Shown: positions 11,834 to 24,831, numbered from the stretch's first letter. The stretch: DNA of 64,000 bases from Salvelinus alpinus (GCF_045679555.1 NC_092092.1:25049469-25113468); one strand, 5' to 3'. Numbers and translations: made by a program. Notes: generated by a model not told the origin, from the sequence alone.

Positions 11834-14065
11834 CCTGTCCCTCCTATCTCTGTCACCGTGGCAGCTTGGAGAAGGGGAATCTGAAATAAGGGAAATTAGG
11901 CATTTTACTAAATCAATTAATACAGTCATCATTTATATATGATTTAATAGGCTATCCTAATGGTTTTAGGCTTCAAGTGGTTCATCATTCGAGTATTTCA
12001 AGTGTATCTTTTTTCGATATCAGTTACGTAACGTTTGCCTAGGCTAGGCTACTCAACAAGCAGCCATCACAAAGTGAGCCAGTTGAAACATAATTTAACT
12101 CTTCATTGTCTTTCAAGTTGTGTAGCCTAAACCCATGTTTCATTTCAATAACATAATTTATGGCGTTTTTACTTATCAGTTCGAAGATTCAACACAACGA
12201 ACAGTTTTAGCTTCTTCGTTCGAATACAACCTAGTGAAAGGTACATTGAATCGATGCACCGACTGTCTGACTGCCGTAAATGTTGTATCAGTGTACTAAA
12301 TGTCACACTACTTGTCGCTAGGGAGCAGTATATACTAATACCAGCAGCGTTGACTCGGAGACTCATGCACGGATAACAGGGCCGGCGTCAGAACGAATCA
12401 GTTGGATGGGCCTTTGGGGACACGTTTCTCTTCACGGGATCTCCTATGTGTGCACGCGCTTGGGTGTTATGGTAAAGATCACAGGCAGCTTTTGAGTTTC
12501 AAGTTTGGGGTAGTTTACAATTTATCCTACGATCTGCGTGAAAATTATGATTGTTGTTGTAAGTGCATTTTCGTGGAACAGTTTCAATAATAACATAGTT
12601 TCAATAATAACATTTTCATATCTCAAAATCACTGTCACGTGGTTAATCATACAAATCGGAAGTCAAATGTGAAAAAAATCAGCCTCTATCGTATGGACAC
12701 ATTGATACACTGTGGTCCATTTAAGTGATAATGGCCGAGAAGCCGGTGTTTGGAGGATATTTTGGCACGGGTGTTGTTAGACAACGGGTTACCAACATAT
12801 TCAAATAATGATTAACATGTTTTTATTAAAAACGTTATTTAGATTAATGTATTCATACCATTTTATCCTTATATAGTCCCGACACACATCTATGGTTGCT
12901 AGAGACGCGACCCAGTTGTTCAGTCTTTTTGTTCTGTATCTATGGACGCGACCCAGTCATTCGTTCTAAATGGTCCATTACCATACTGCCTGGCAACGTT
13001 CTATCCCTTGCTTGCTAGCCAGCCAACTACAGCTAACTTAGAGTCATATCAAAAAGTGCAGCCAGAATAACAGCAAAGTAGCTGCATTTGCTTAAGTGAC
13101 GTTTAGTGACATTTATTTGGATACATCCATAACAATTAGCTAAATACATTTTATTGAGTGATATAACTCAGAGATAGCTTATAGGCCAATTCAGCAGTAG
13201 GCCTATAACTTCCATCTTCAACTAAGTAAAATACATAAGCCTAAAGCCGACAAAAAAAAACCGTAGAAAATATCCTGATCAAAATTATGGTTCTTTCAAA
13301 CACATTCAACTCTCGACTCCGCCTGTCTGCCTCCCTTTCTATCTGTCTTGACTTGAGCTCGAACTTGCAACATTGTATCAACTAGACTATTCCGGGCCCT
13401 CAGAGTTTCCCACGCCAGTGATCTTGGGACAGACAGATATTTTTTTATGACGTCGCCACTGGATATATGGGATCATCATTCTTCACACCGAGGCTTGGTG
13501 ATTATCGAGGCCGGGAGTGTTGGAAAGATTTTTCAAATACTGAGGAACTATCATTTGCAATGGATGTTTAAAAAACAGACTTCATTTACAATGTGTGAGG
13601 TAAAGAAAAAAATACCGATTAATGGTGGACGTGGTGAGTTAAGACAATAAGAAATTAGGCATTGCCAAATGGGCACTTTCCTAGGTTTGCATGCAGCAGG
13701 CCAGGTAGGGCTACTTCTACGTGCTCCCTTGACGTTGTCAGGTCAGAGAACCCAGTCACATGATCATTGCTCACCGAGGACTCCAAACAAAAGACAATGA
13801 AAGATTGACTAAGCTCTTAATGAAAATTAATTAATTAATATATGCATTAACAGAAATGTGTGTAACCAAATTAAAAGTGATTAACGGTACATCTACTAGG
13901 CCTACTGGTGACACATGTAATGGGGAATTGATAAAAATAAATAAAAAAAAACATCAAAGGGCAACTATTCACACAATGAAACATAGAATGGGAAAGAATT
14001 GGCGGGAGACAGCTGAGTGCATTCTGGACAGCAGAGTGCATGCATTCTGGAGCCTTCATTCAGAG
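11834..14065. other. non-coding DNA, partly old repeat sequence
   Basis: No gene is supported. Short frames such as 12402-12590, 13447-13650 and 13856-14068 show no motif. GTCGCCACTGG at 13450-13460 and GGGCCGGCG at 12381 resemble end motifs of the large DNA element that follows, so parts may be transposon remnants. Confidence 0.4.
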
Positions 14066-14961
14066 TAGGTGGGGCTCTGTGTTTGCCTGTTTTGTATGTT
14101 ATTTTAGCATTAATACATGTCACATATCAGTTTGCAAACACTGTTAAAGAAAATCATTGAGTTAATAAAGCTGCATATAAACATGGTCTCTTTTTTGCTT
14201 TCTTGAGTAAGGCAGCTCCAAAATGCAGGAGTTTCAGCCTAGCTCGGTGCTTTCTGTGGTGGTGGGGCAGCCAGTAGAATATACGGAGCGTAGGGTTTGG
14301 TAATGTCTTCTTGTTATGCCATGATTGCCTCAGTGTTCTGTCACTCATGGGGGCACTACATCACTGCAAAATTTACGGGGAGAGCTCGGAAATTCAAGCC
14401 CGTTGGGTGAGCCATAGAGTTACATTAGAAGTGCCCATGCAAGAAGGCTCAAGGTCATTGGCCACAGATAAAATGACGTCAAATCACGTTATATCTACAG
14501 TAGCTTTGATTGGACTGATCATGTCAACATCATACTTTCAAAATCTTAGGTAGCAAGCTAGCAGTCATCATCATGAATCAAGTCGACAATCTACTGGCAA
14601 ATCCGTTTCAATCCTTGTCATATGAAGAACAATTATGAAGAGAAATTATAGATAAAAGGCATTGGTGCTCATCGGCCATTGGACATAAACATTACACAAC
14701 ATGTTGGAAATTGCAATTTTAACAATTAATGATTTGGAAGGAATAAGTGGCTAACTGCAAGCAAAGTATTTGCAAAGCATCACTATCCTGCTATTCAGTG
14801 GAGTGGATGTGTGGTCCAAGTCTGGCTTTAAGGGTCTCTTTTCCTAGCTTAAAAGGATAAACATTCAACATTGGCCATGCTGTCAATCAAGCATGACTTC
14901 TCCTGCTTTCAAAACAACTGGAAACTCGGAACTCGGAAATCTCCGACTCCAGTGAGTTAAA

Positions 14962-15133
14962 GACAACTGGGAACTCTGAAAAAAACGAGCTCCAACTGGC
15001 AAAATATGTTTTGAACGGTCATCCAGCTCGGAATTCCAAGTTGGGAACTCTGGCTTTTTCTAGAGCTCCGACCTGAAGATCACTAACGTCATGATTCGAT
15101 CTTGTTTTTTTCAGAGTTCCCAGTCGTCTTGAA
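14962..15133. repeat. inverted repeat, arms about 28 bp, loop about 110 bp
   Basis: AGACAACTGGGAACTCTG at about 14962, followed by A-rich DNA, is complementary to the T-rich stretch and CAGAGTTCCCAGTCGTCTT ending near 15131. Additional half-matches (AACTGGAAACTCGGAACTCGG at about 14920) could extend the folded structure. Confidence 0.75.
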
Positions 15134-15914
15134 AGCACCATAAATCCAGAGAATGACAAACTGTGATGACAAAGTTTGATGACAAAATTTGCTCACCAAG
15201 GACCTCCTCGCCACCTTCCTGTTCAAGTGAGCACAACACAGCAAGGTGAGTGCAAAAATGTCTTGTATGCTGCTGCATAAATGATGTAATATGCCAGGGA
15301 GATATGTATACTGTTACTAAGAAAATAATATTAAGTGTATGTTGTATAGTAAGCGGTTAGTAGCCCATGTTCCTCACCCTAATAATTTGGTCCCTCCCCC
15401 CCCCCATTATTTAGCCTACGCTTCTGACTTGGTGGTGCACGTGTAACCTATAGCCTGTTTTAGAGAAATGTCATCATTGCATATTGTAAGAGCTTTCATT
15501 GTCTGCTTATATGCCCCCTTTATTTATCCTACGGTTCTGACTTGATGTACAGGGAGAATACTGTAAGAAAGGCCCATGTTCTGAATTCTGTCGCTGTACA
15601 TTTCAAAGGTGTTGAACAAATAGTTATATTGACTATGTCCATCCTAGCTCGCTCATTAATGTCTTAATCAAAATTACAGATTGCTTCTTATCCGCTCGTC
15701 GTCCCCTTATGCCATAGTTTGTACATCTCAATTGTCAGTATAAACCACATTTGTTTAAGCAAGTCAGCCATATCAGCTATGTTTTTTAAAAGACAGTAAA
15801 TGAGGCTGAATGAACTGTTTTGCTGCCAGACATGGCTCTGCTGATAGCCAGGTGTAACAGTGGTAATGTGTTGGGACTGCTGTTGGGACTCTGCTGTTGG
15901 GACAACTTTATGTA

Positions 15915-16050
15915 GACCCTGACAGTTTGTGGGCACCATTTGTCACTAGGCCCTAACAGTTTGTGGGCACCATTTGTCACTAGGCCCTAACAGTTTGTGG
16001 GCACCATTTGTCACTAGGCCCTAACAGTTTGTGGGCACCATTTGTCACCA
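15915..16050. repeat. 34-bp tandem repeat, 4 copies
   Basis: The unit GGCCCTAACAGTTTGTGGGC plus ACCATTTGTCACTA is repeated at 15915, 15949, 15983 and 16017. The first copy differs by three bases at its start and the last in its end. It lies inside the DNA-transposon remnant. Confidence 0.95.
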
Positions 16051-16378
16051 TTAGAGTCCAATTCATGTATTGTTTAGTGTTGTGTTGTGTTGTGTAGTGG
16101 CTTTACTGGCATGCATCTAAAACATTATTTTTGAGTTTGCCCCACCAAGATTTATTTACATGCTAAAATCGCCACTGGACACGCCATATCTTCGCCACAC
16201 ACCCCTCTCCTTCTTGTTGCGCTGTGGGATTCCCAAATAGGCATAGGCCTAAGGCACCTATGATTTGTAACAATCAACAGCTATCTTTATTTTTAATGAG
16301 CATGCTCTCTGGTGAAGTATTGTGAATGTTTTTATTTAGACAGGAGTAATTATATAATTTTGGCAAAACATCAATTTA

Positions 16379-16408
16379 CACTGTTAGGAAGCCAGCATCC
16401 TAACAGTG
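16379..16408. repeat. perfect 11-bp hairpin beside a solo LTR
   Basis: CACTGTTAGGA (16379-16389) and TCCTAACAGTG (16398-16408) are exact complements with an 8-base loop (AGCCAGCA). It ends 10 bp before the solo LTR at 16419. Confidence 0.9.
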
Positions 16409-16418
16409 CACTGTGCAC

Positions 16419-17352
16419 TGTTGGGGATGAATCAGAATGAGTTGGGTAACATAGATAAGATGTTTTATTTTCATAATATGCTTGTGAGATACTTGTCATT
16501 AAAATATTTCCCTTTGTCTATAGGGTTGGCAGTTACAGTTATCACTTCTCAGCTAGGGCTTAGTCACTTGGGGCCCAGAGAGGGGAGAGGTCAGGCTTGT
16601 CTTCATATGTCAATGTATCTGTTAAACCATGTGGTGCTATGTAGAATATCAGAAGGGGAGGAGGACAGAATGGAACATTGTCTTCTTATGGGAATGTGTC
16701 TGTAACTATTCCTAAACCATGTGAAGGGATGGCGTTATTAATGGGGAACCAGTTAGTTATCTCATACAATGTCTGTACGCCAGTCACTCCCTACTTTTCT
16801 CATTGGGGGAAAGAGTATGGCAGTGTCTGGAACCATTATATGTCCCCTCTGAGGTTGCCCTTATCTTGACCTAGTATATGACCTAAGAGGCTCACTGTCT
16901 TCAGTGAGTTTGTCCAGGTTTGGGTGTATTTGAGATGGGAGTATCTAGAATTGACAATTGATATATGCCATTGGATGAGGTAATGTTTTGGAACTCTGTG
17001 AAGTACCAAGAATGAGATTAGAACCTTATTTAGGAGACCAAACTGAACGATAATTTATAGCGAATGCTGTCTAGCTATGGGATACTCCTCTCTCAAGTAA
17101 AAGTCTTTCTTTGTGAAGCAGTTCCTATTATCTGTGGTTTGTTATGTCGACTAGGGGGTGGATCTTTGCTATAAAAGATCTCAGTTGCCATTATGTTGGC
17201 CACTCAACTATTTCATTAGTGATACTGAAATGTTGAAAGTCAAATGCTATTGCAAAAGCTTAATGATTATTAAAGGTGAAGTTTAAGTATAACTCTGACT
17301 GGTGTGTGGTTTGCTCTCTCATCATTTGGTAATACAGGAAATTGCCACGACA
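16419..17352 (+). mobile_element. solo LTR of a retroelement, 934 bp, 4-bp target duplication (GCAC)
   Basis: The element begins TGTTGGGG and ends CCACGACA, imperfect inverted ends with TG..CA. GCAC flanks it at 16415-16418 and 17353-17356. A TATA box, TATAAAAG, lies at 17170-17177, and a poly(A) signal, ATTAAA, at 17269-17274. This order gives a plus orientation with U3 of about 780 bp. The length is large for a simple Gypsy LTR and would fit an old retrovirus-like or long Gypsy element. No primer-binding site, gag, pol or second LTR adjoins it, so it is a solo LTR. Confidence 0.8.
17170..17177 (+). promoter_or_regulatory. TATA box of solo LTR
   Basis: TATAAAAG is followed about 90 bp downstream by ATTAAA, as in an LTR where transcription starts and poly(A) addition define a short R region. 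Confidence 0.6.
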
Positions 17353-17356
17353 GCAC

Positions 17357-18411
17357 CCGCCAACTTTCCTTACCCATTCGCAAGAGGCTGAAACCAGAGA
17401 TCTGTATATAATGACGAGATGGTTATGTCTCCGCCCTAACAATGGGAGTCATCCCAAAGGCTGGAAGGCAGGCAACAAGCGTAGGTCTGCATATTATGCC
17501 CATAGAAACGTATTGGGCTTATTCTGGACAGATTATGGCAAAAGTGAGCCCTCTTGCGTCACCTCTTTCTCTCTGCTAAAACTCATTTCAATTTCAATGT
17601 CAATTTAAGGGCTTTATTGGCATGGGAAACATATGTTTACATTGCCAAAGCAAGTGAAATAGATAATAAACAAAAACAAAAATTGACAGCAAATATTACA
17701 CTCATAAAAGTTTCAAAAGAATAAAGACATTTCAAATGTCATATTATGTGCAAATAGTTAAAGTATAAAAGGGAAAATTAAAAAACATAAATATGGGTTG
17801 TATTTACAATGATGTTTGTTCTTCCCTGGCTGCCCTTTTCTTGTGGCAACAGGTCACAAATCTTGCACAAAACACTCACCGGAGAAAGCATCTGAGTGAG
17901 CGAGATGTAACCCATGTACCTGATGGTGTCTGGCCAGGAATAGCACGACAGGCCATACCTTTTTGGTCCAGACAGCATCAGATACATGGTCTACATGTAC
18001 GAAGACAGAGGGGCGCTGTTTCACTCACTCAGATGCTTTATCTGCTTTGATTTTGATTTTATTGTGATCTCTTTTAGTCCTCATTTGGACTAATCTTCCA
18101 AGAGTTCTTAAACATAAAAATACAATTTATAATACAATCAATTACATTTTCACATATAGCACACTGTTACAAACAGACATAATACACTAACATATTGACC
18201 AGATAAATACTCTAACAGTCTAAACAGATAGATTAGTTCCTTCATCTACCATAGTCCTGCAAACCTTCCAATTTATATTTAAATGGTTGTAAATGTTTGA
18301 ATTTATATTTTGAAAGGTTTCTGTTTTGCTCAGATAAATTATAAAATTTCTTTGTTGCTCTGAATCTAAATGTTATTTTGCCGATTTCTCTTTTCTGCTG
18401 GGATAACACAT
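17357..18411. other. non-coding DNA with LINE-like 3' repeat pieces
   Basis: About 17596-17870 reads like a dispersed salmonid repeat that I recognise (GGGCTTTATTGGCATGGGAA, then ACATTGCCAAAGCAAGTG), probably the end of a non-LTR element in reverse. About 18045-18400 looks like a second old repeat (GATTTTATTGTGATCTCTTT). Neither codes for protein. Frames at 17778-18050 are unsupported. Confidence 0.4.
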
Positions 18412-19876
18412 GAACTCAGAAAAAAAAAAGTCCTCTCACTGTCAACTGCGTTTATTTTCAGCAAACTTAACATGTGTAAATATTTGTATGATCATAACAA
18501 GATTCAACAACTGAGACGTGAACTGAACAAGTTCCACAGACATGTGACTAACAGAAATGGAATAATGTGTCCCTGAATAAAGGGGGGGGTCAAAATCAAA
18601 ATTAACAGTCATTATCTGGTGTGGCCACCAGCTGCATTAAGTACTGCAGTGCATCTCCATCTCATGGACTGCACCAGATTTGCCAGTTCTTGCTGTGAGA
18701 TGTTACCCCACTCTTCCACCAAGGCACCTGCAAGTTCCCAGACATTTCTTGGGGGAAATCGCCCTAGCCCTCGCCCTTCGATCCAACAGGTCCCACATGT
18801 GCTCAATGGGATTGAGATCCGGGCTCTTCGCTGGCCATGGCAGAACATTGACATTCCTGTCTCGCAGGAAATCACGCACAGAACGAGCAGTATGGCTGGT
18901 GGCATTGTCATGCTGGAGGGTCATGTCAGGATGAGCCTGCAGGAAGGGTACCACATGAGGGAGGAGGATGTCTTCCCTGTAACACACAGCATTGAGATTG
19001 CCTGCAATGACAACAAGCTCAGTCCGATGATGCTGTGACACACCGCCCCAGACCATGACGGACACTCCACCACCAAATCGATCCCGCTCCAGAGTACAGG
19101 CCTCGGTGTAATGCTCATTCCTTCAACGATAAACGCGAATCCGACCATCACCCCTGGTGAGACAAAACCGTGACTCGTCAGTGAAGAGCACTTTTTGCCT
19201 GTCCTGTCTGGTCCAGCGATGGTGGGTTTGTGCCCGTAGGCGACGTTGTTGCCGGTGATATCTGGTGAGGACCTGCCTTACAACAGGCCTACAAGCCCTC
19301 AGTCCAGCCTCTCTCAGCCTATTGCGGACAGTCTGAGCACTGATGGAGGGATCGTGCGTTCCTAATGTAACTCAGGCAGTTGTTGTTCCCATTCTGTACC
19401 TGTCCCGCAGGATGTACCGATCCTGTGCAGGTGTTGTTACACGTGGTCTGCCACTACGAGGATGATCAGCCTTCCCTCCTGTCTCCCTGTAGTGCTGTCT
19501 TAGGCGTCTCACAGTACGTTTATTGCAATTTATTGCCCTGGTCACATCTGCAGTCCTCATGTCTCCTTGCAGCATGCCTAAGGCACGTTCACACAGATGA
19601 GCAGGGACCCTGGGCATCTTTCTTTTGGTGTTTTTCAGAGTCAGTAGAAAGGCCTCTTTAGTGTCCTAAGTTTTCATAACTGTGACCTTAATTGCCTACC
19701 GTCTGTAAGCTGTTCGTGTCTTAACGACCATTCCACAGGTGCATCTTCATTAATTGTTTATGGTTCATTGAACAAGCATGGGAAACAGTGTTTAAACCCT
19801 TTACAATGAAGATCTGTGAAGTTATTTGGATTTTTACGAATTATCTTTGAAAGACATGGTCCTGAAAAAGGGATGG
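18412..19876 (-). mobile_element. Tc1-like transposon (type A), nearly full length
   Basis: The left end carries the type A repeat (GAACTCAGAAAAAAAAAAGT), although the first bases are altered. The right side reaches TTTGAAAGACATGGTCCTG and GAAAAAGGGA at about 19874, where the last about 25 bp of inverted repeat are replaced by other sequence. The transposase is on the minus strand. This is the longest of three type A copies and shows the expected order of the others. Confidence 0.92.
18640..19617 (-). pseudogene. Tc1 transposase, type A, broken by frameshifts
   Basis: The start is MPRVPAHLCERALGM at 19617, followed by a helix-turn-helix (ADVTRAINCNKRTVRRLRQH) and the basic linker GRPRVTTPAQDRYI. 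That frame ends at 19372 after a small deletion. The catalytic half resumes at 19065: VMVWGGVSQHHRTELV, LQHDNATSHTARSVRDFL and [16 protein letters not shown], holding the second aspartate and last acid. After KKCLG the frame shifts again, losing the LAGALVEEW end seen in the copy at 1352-1832. Two or more frame errors make it inactive. Confidence 0.9.
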
Positions 19877-21094
19877 ATGGTAGTTTAGATGGTAGACAAC
19901 CTATTCCTAGTATTGACTGAATGTCTGTCTCTTACCAACTGAATACTGTTCTGAGATTGATTCGTCTTTCTGTTGACGTGCGCCTCTGTCAAAAACATAA
20001 TCAATATTTCAATATTTTATTTGGACCGGCAAGGAGGTGAAAACAACACAGACAGGGATGCAGCAAGATTTTAATTCCCTATAGAGCAAATAAGGTAGGT
20101 GAGTCTCATCATCAGTAGCCTATCTAACTCTTCTAGTTTGTGTGCATTCAATCCTATAGACATTCAGCTTCCCTGAGTTTATGCCTTCCATTCAAAGAAA
20201 TACACCTGTATTCACTTCTTATGTTGTGGAGGAAATATGTTTAATTTGGTTTGATACTGTATTTATTAACACAATCATGTTGTCATTGTCACCAAGACCC
20301 ATGCAGCTTCAGTCTTGAACTCCATTGTAATTATGCCATACTCTCTCTGTATAAACTCCTGCTTCCTCCTCTTCCTAATAAGTACACTCATATTATGCCA
20401 TACTCTCTCAGCAGAATAGTTCTGGACTGGGCACTCCACTGCCACAAAGCAGCCATTGTGTGATTGGGGCTGGGCTGATTGGCGTTGCCACACTTGAACA
20501 ACTCATGGGTTCAATCACGCCATGGGATCACACAGGGAATGAGATCACTTCTTAATAAACGTTCAGTAATTTCAAGCAGCAGACTGCATCCAAATCTAAC
20601 AGTAGCCTATGCACTTGAATTCAGCAATAGTCTTCTAGATAATACTTACTTATATGAAAAATGAATGTTATATAATCCAGTCCATTGCTATGATCCAAAA
20701 GCAGAAACTTGTGATTTATGCAACAGGCTTCATGTAGGCCTTTTGTCGCACTTATTCTGTGCCCTCCATTCAGCCTAATGGATGACATGTAGCCCTAAAT
20801 CAGAGTTGCTAAATATAGAAAGTACAATGCTTATGAACCCAATCCCAATCTGACTGTGTAGGTGCCTCGTATTTTTCATTGTCAGCAAGGAAAAGTAAGC
20901 TTGACAATTCTCTGGAATTAATGATCTGTACCGTACTGTATCTGTCTGACAAAGCCAACACAATACATTAGACTTATTCTTTAAACTAACAACTATACAG
21001 ATCATTAATAATGACATCCTGTAAGCATAGACAAGCTAGAATAGCTGTATTGGTATGAAGTGCATTGTACAGTATGAGGTTGATTTGGTAAGAA
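19877..21094. other. unassigned intergenic DNA
   Basis: About 1.2 kb of AT-rich sequence has no recognised gene or repeat. A 16-bp motif, TTATGCCATACTCTCT, occurs twice (about 20333 and 20394). Confidence 0.45.
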
Positions 21095-22325
21095 AACAGT
21101 GCCATCTAACGAGCCAAAGAACAATATAGGATTAAAGGTGGAATCATATTACGCAGGCTCCGACGCCCGCCGCATGCAGCAGGGGCTGCAGTCTATTATG
21201 GATTACAAAGGAATACCCAGTCGTGATCTTCTCAACGATATCTCTCTACCAGACGAACTTAATGCATTTTATGCACGCTCTGACAATATCAACATCATGC
21301 CGGGTGTGAGGGCCGTCACCGACCCAGAGGACTGGATGATCTCGCTCTCCTAGGCCAACATGAGTAAGGTCTTTAATCAGGTCATCACCCGCAGGGCCTG
21401 ACGGTATTCCAGGGAGCCTTCTCAGAGTATGTGCAAAACATCTAGCAGGCATATTCACGGTCATTTTCAACCTCTCCTTGTCCCAGTCTGTAATCCCCAC
21501 GTTTTAAAATGACCACCATCATTCCTTTACCCATTAACTCTAAGGCGTCATGCCACAATGACTACTGCCCTGTAGCACTCACATCTGTAATCATGAAGTG
21601 CTTTGAGAGGCTGGTTATGGCACACATCAACTCCATCATCCCAGACCCACTGTTAAGTTCAATGAGGACAATTGTGAGGAGTCAGGCGCAGAGAGCAAAG
21701 ATATGGGGAAAAACCACTCTTTAATGTCCAACCAGAAGAACAACTGGTAACGTCAAAAAACATTGGCGTAAAAATCCAACTTGAATAAAGTCACACTGGA
21801 AAATAAATCCAGACTGTGGAAAACCCCAAAATAAACGAACAACCTCATACAAAACAGAAAGACAAGCCCGCACAAACAGAAACGGGCTAAACGAACTTAA
21901 ATAGCACCACCCTAACAACCAAACAATAAACAGGTGAAATCAATTAGTCAAAACCAAACGAAAAGGAAAAAGGGATCGGTGGCAGCTAGTAGACCGGCGA
22001 CGACGACCGCCGAGCGCCACTCGAACAGGAAGGGAAGCCACCTTCGGTAATACTCGTTACACCCACTCCAGTTTGCACACAGATCCATTGACAACGCAAT
22101 CTCAACTGTGCTCCACACTGCCCTCACCCACCTAGTCAAGAGGAATATCTATGTGAGAATGCTTTTCATTGACTACAGCTCAGAGTTCAACACCGTTGTA
22201 TTCTCCAAACTCGCCACTAAGCTTAGGACCCTGGGACTGAACACCTCCCTCTGCAACTGGATCCTTGACTTCCTGACGGGCCGACCCCAGGTGGTGAGGG
22301 TAGGCTATAGAGGGTGGTGCTGACA
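21095..22325 (+). pseudogene. decayed non-LTR retrotransposon (LINE) with reverse transcriptase remnants
   Basis: Plus-strand frames encode pieces of a LINE polyprotein: YARSDNINIMPGVRAVTDPE at about 21270-21330, then [20 protein letters not shown] near 21563-21620 (the fish-LINE block often read as DYRPVALTS), then after an LTR insertion [20 protein letters not shown] and [19 protein letters not shown] at 22158-22310. The D-Y-S-S-x-F-N-T block is reverse transcriptase motif A. The YADD-type catalytic motif is not seen; sequence is lost after 22320. Stops and frameshifts are frequent. It resembles fish L2/CR1/Rex1-group elements. The 3' end of probably the same LINE is at 24608-24829 and 26232-26330. 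Confidence 0.8.
21651..22061 (-). mobile_element. solo LTR inside the LINE, 5-bp target duplication (CCCAC)
   Basis: The unit starts TGTTAAG and ends CGTTACA, and CCCAC flanks it at 21646-21650 and 22062-22066. Removing it rejoins the LINE text as GACCCACTCCAGTTTG. On the minus strand it shows TATTTAAG near 21896-21903 and ATTAAAG near 21719-21725, consistent with LTR promoter and poly(A) signals. No internal region remains. Confidence 0.85.
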
Positions 22326-22329
22326 ACCC

Positions 22330-22880
22330 AGTACATCATGTATGCATGTCAATCTCTCCTGGTGCAAAGTAGAGGAGAGATTGACTTCATCACTACAGTA
22401 CTTGTACTTGTGAGAGGCATTGATTGATATGTTGAATGCACCGAGCTGTCTGTTTTAACTACTGGCACACAGCCAAAACACCCATGCATACCCTACAAGA
22501 CGTCACTTCACAGTCCCCAAGCCCAGAACAGACTATGGGAGGCGTACAGTACTACATAGAGCTATGACTAGATGTAACTTTATTCCACATCAAGTAACTC
22601 ATGGAAGCAGTAAAATTTTATTTAAATAACAGATAAAAATACACCTTATGTTACAGCGGGGACTGTGAAGCAACACAAACACAGGAACAGACACATGCAT
22701 ACACACACGATAAAACGCAGTATACACACACACGTACACATGGATTTTGTGTTGTTGATATGTGGTAGTGGAGTAGGGGCCAGAGGGCACACACTTGGTG
22801 TGTTGTGAAATCTGTTTTGAATATGTATATATGCCTTAATTTTGCTGGACCCCAGGAAGAGCAGCTGCTACAAATACACA
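22330..22880 (+). mobile_element. LINE 3'-end fragment of another family
   Basis: From about 22440 this matches a dispersed salmonid LINE 3' end that I recognise: ACGTCACTTCACAGTCCCCA, CACACACACGTACACATGGA, ATATGTGGTAGTGGAGTAGG and TTTGCTGGACCCCAGGAAGA. It is truncated and non-coding, and is unlike the reverse transcriptase fragment on its left. Confidence 0.55.
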
Positions 22881-22936
22881 AACACTCACTTCATAATTTT
22901 CTCAAACACACATAATATGCCTAAACAGTTGAAGTC

Positions 22937-22993
22937 CAATTTGTAAGTCGCTCTGGATAAGAGCGTCTGCTAAATGACTTAAATGTAAATGTA
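22937..22993 (+). mobile_element. 57-bp LINE 3' tail insertion with AAGTC target duplication
   Basis: The insert CAATTTGTAAGTCGCTCTGG to AATGTAAATGTA is identical over 57 bases to the 3' end of the L2-type LINE at 35922-35978. AAGTC lies on both sides (22932-22936 and 22994-22998). Removing the insert and one AAGTC restores the Tc1 inverted repeat CAGTTGAAGTCGGAAG. Confidence 0.95.
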
Positions 22994-23373
22994 AAGTCGG
23001 AAGTTTACATACACTGAGGTTGGAGTCATTAAAACTCGTTTTTCAACCACTCCACAAATGTCTTCTTAACAAACTATAGTTTTGGCAAGTCGGTTAGGAC
23101 ATCTACTTTGTGCATGACACAAGTAATTTTTCCAACAATTGTTTAAGGACAGATTATTTCACTTATAATTCACTGTATCACAATTCCAGTGGGTCAGAAG
23201 TTTACATACACTAAGTTGACTGTGCCTTTAAACAGCTTGGAAATTTCCAGAAAATTATGTCATGGCTTTAGAAGCTTCTGATAGGCTAATTGACATCATT
23301 TGAGTCAATTGGAGGTGTACCTGTGGATGTATTTCAAGGCCTACCTTCAAACTCATTGCCTCTGCTTGACATC

Positions 23374-24240
<867 letters not shown>

Positions 24241-24607
24241 GCAAGGAGGCCTACAAACCTGACTCAGTTACACCAGCTCTGTCAGGAGGAACGGGCCAAA
24301 TTCCACCCAACTTATTGTGGAAGGATACCTGAAACGTTTGACCCAAGTTAAACAATTAAAGGCAATGCTACCAAATACTAAGAGTGTATGTAAACTTCTG
24401 ACCCACTGGGAATGTGATGAAAGAAATAAAAGCTGAAATAAATAATTCTCTCTACTTTTATTCTGACATTTCACATTGTTAAAATAAATTGGTGATCCTA
24501 TCTGAACAAAGACTGGGAATTTTTACTCTGATTAAATGTCAGGAATTGTGAAAAACTGAGTTTAAATGTATTTGGCTAAGGTGTATGTAAACTTCCAACT
24601 TCAACTG

Positions 24608-24829
24608 CACATTTATACGGACTCTACACAAACGCACTCACATACACGCCACTGCTACTCTATTTATCATATATTCCGATGCCTAGTCACCTTACACCTA
24701 TACATACTGTATCTACCTCTATCACTCCAGTATTCCTGCACATTGTAAATATGGTACTGGAACTGACTGACCCTGTATATAGTATGCTTACTTTCTCTTG
24801 TTCTTTTTTCTTATGTTCTTTTTCTACCT
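24608..24829 (+). mobile_element. LINE 3' untranslated fragment, left part
   Basis: The text (CATACACGCCACTGCTACTC, then CATTGTAAATATGGTACTGG) is the usual 3' region of a fish LINE, and it continues on the other side of the type D Tc1 at 26232. This probably belongs to the same LINE as the reverse transcriptase fragment at 21095-22325. Confidence 0.65.
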
Positions 24830-24831
24830 TA

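Larger units (their letters stand above)
14066..16182 (-). mobile_element. large non-coding DNA-transposon remnant (hAT-like, tentative)
   Basis: This region matches my memory of a long dispersed salmonid DNA element. Its right end reads AATCGCCACTGG near 16180, the complement of CCAGTGGCGATT. It contains a 34-bp tandem repeat (15915-16050) and inverted segments built from AACTGGGAACTC motifs (14962-15133). No transposase frame survives. The left boundary near GGTGGGGC at about 14070 is uncertain. Confidence 0.5.
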
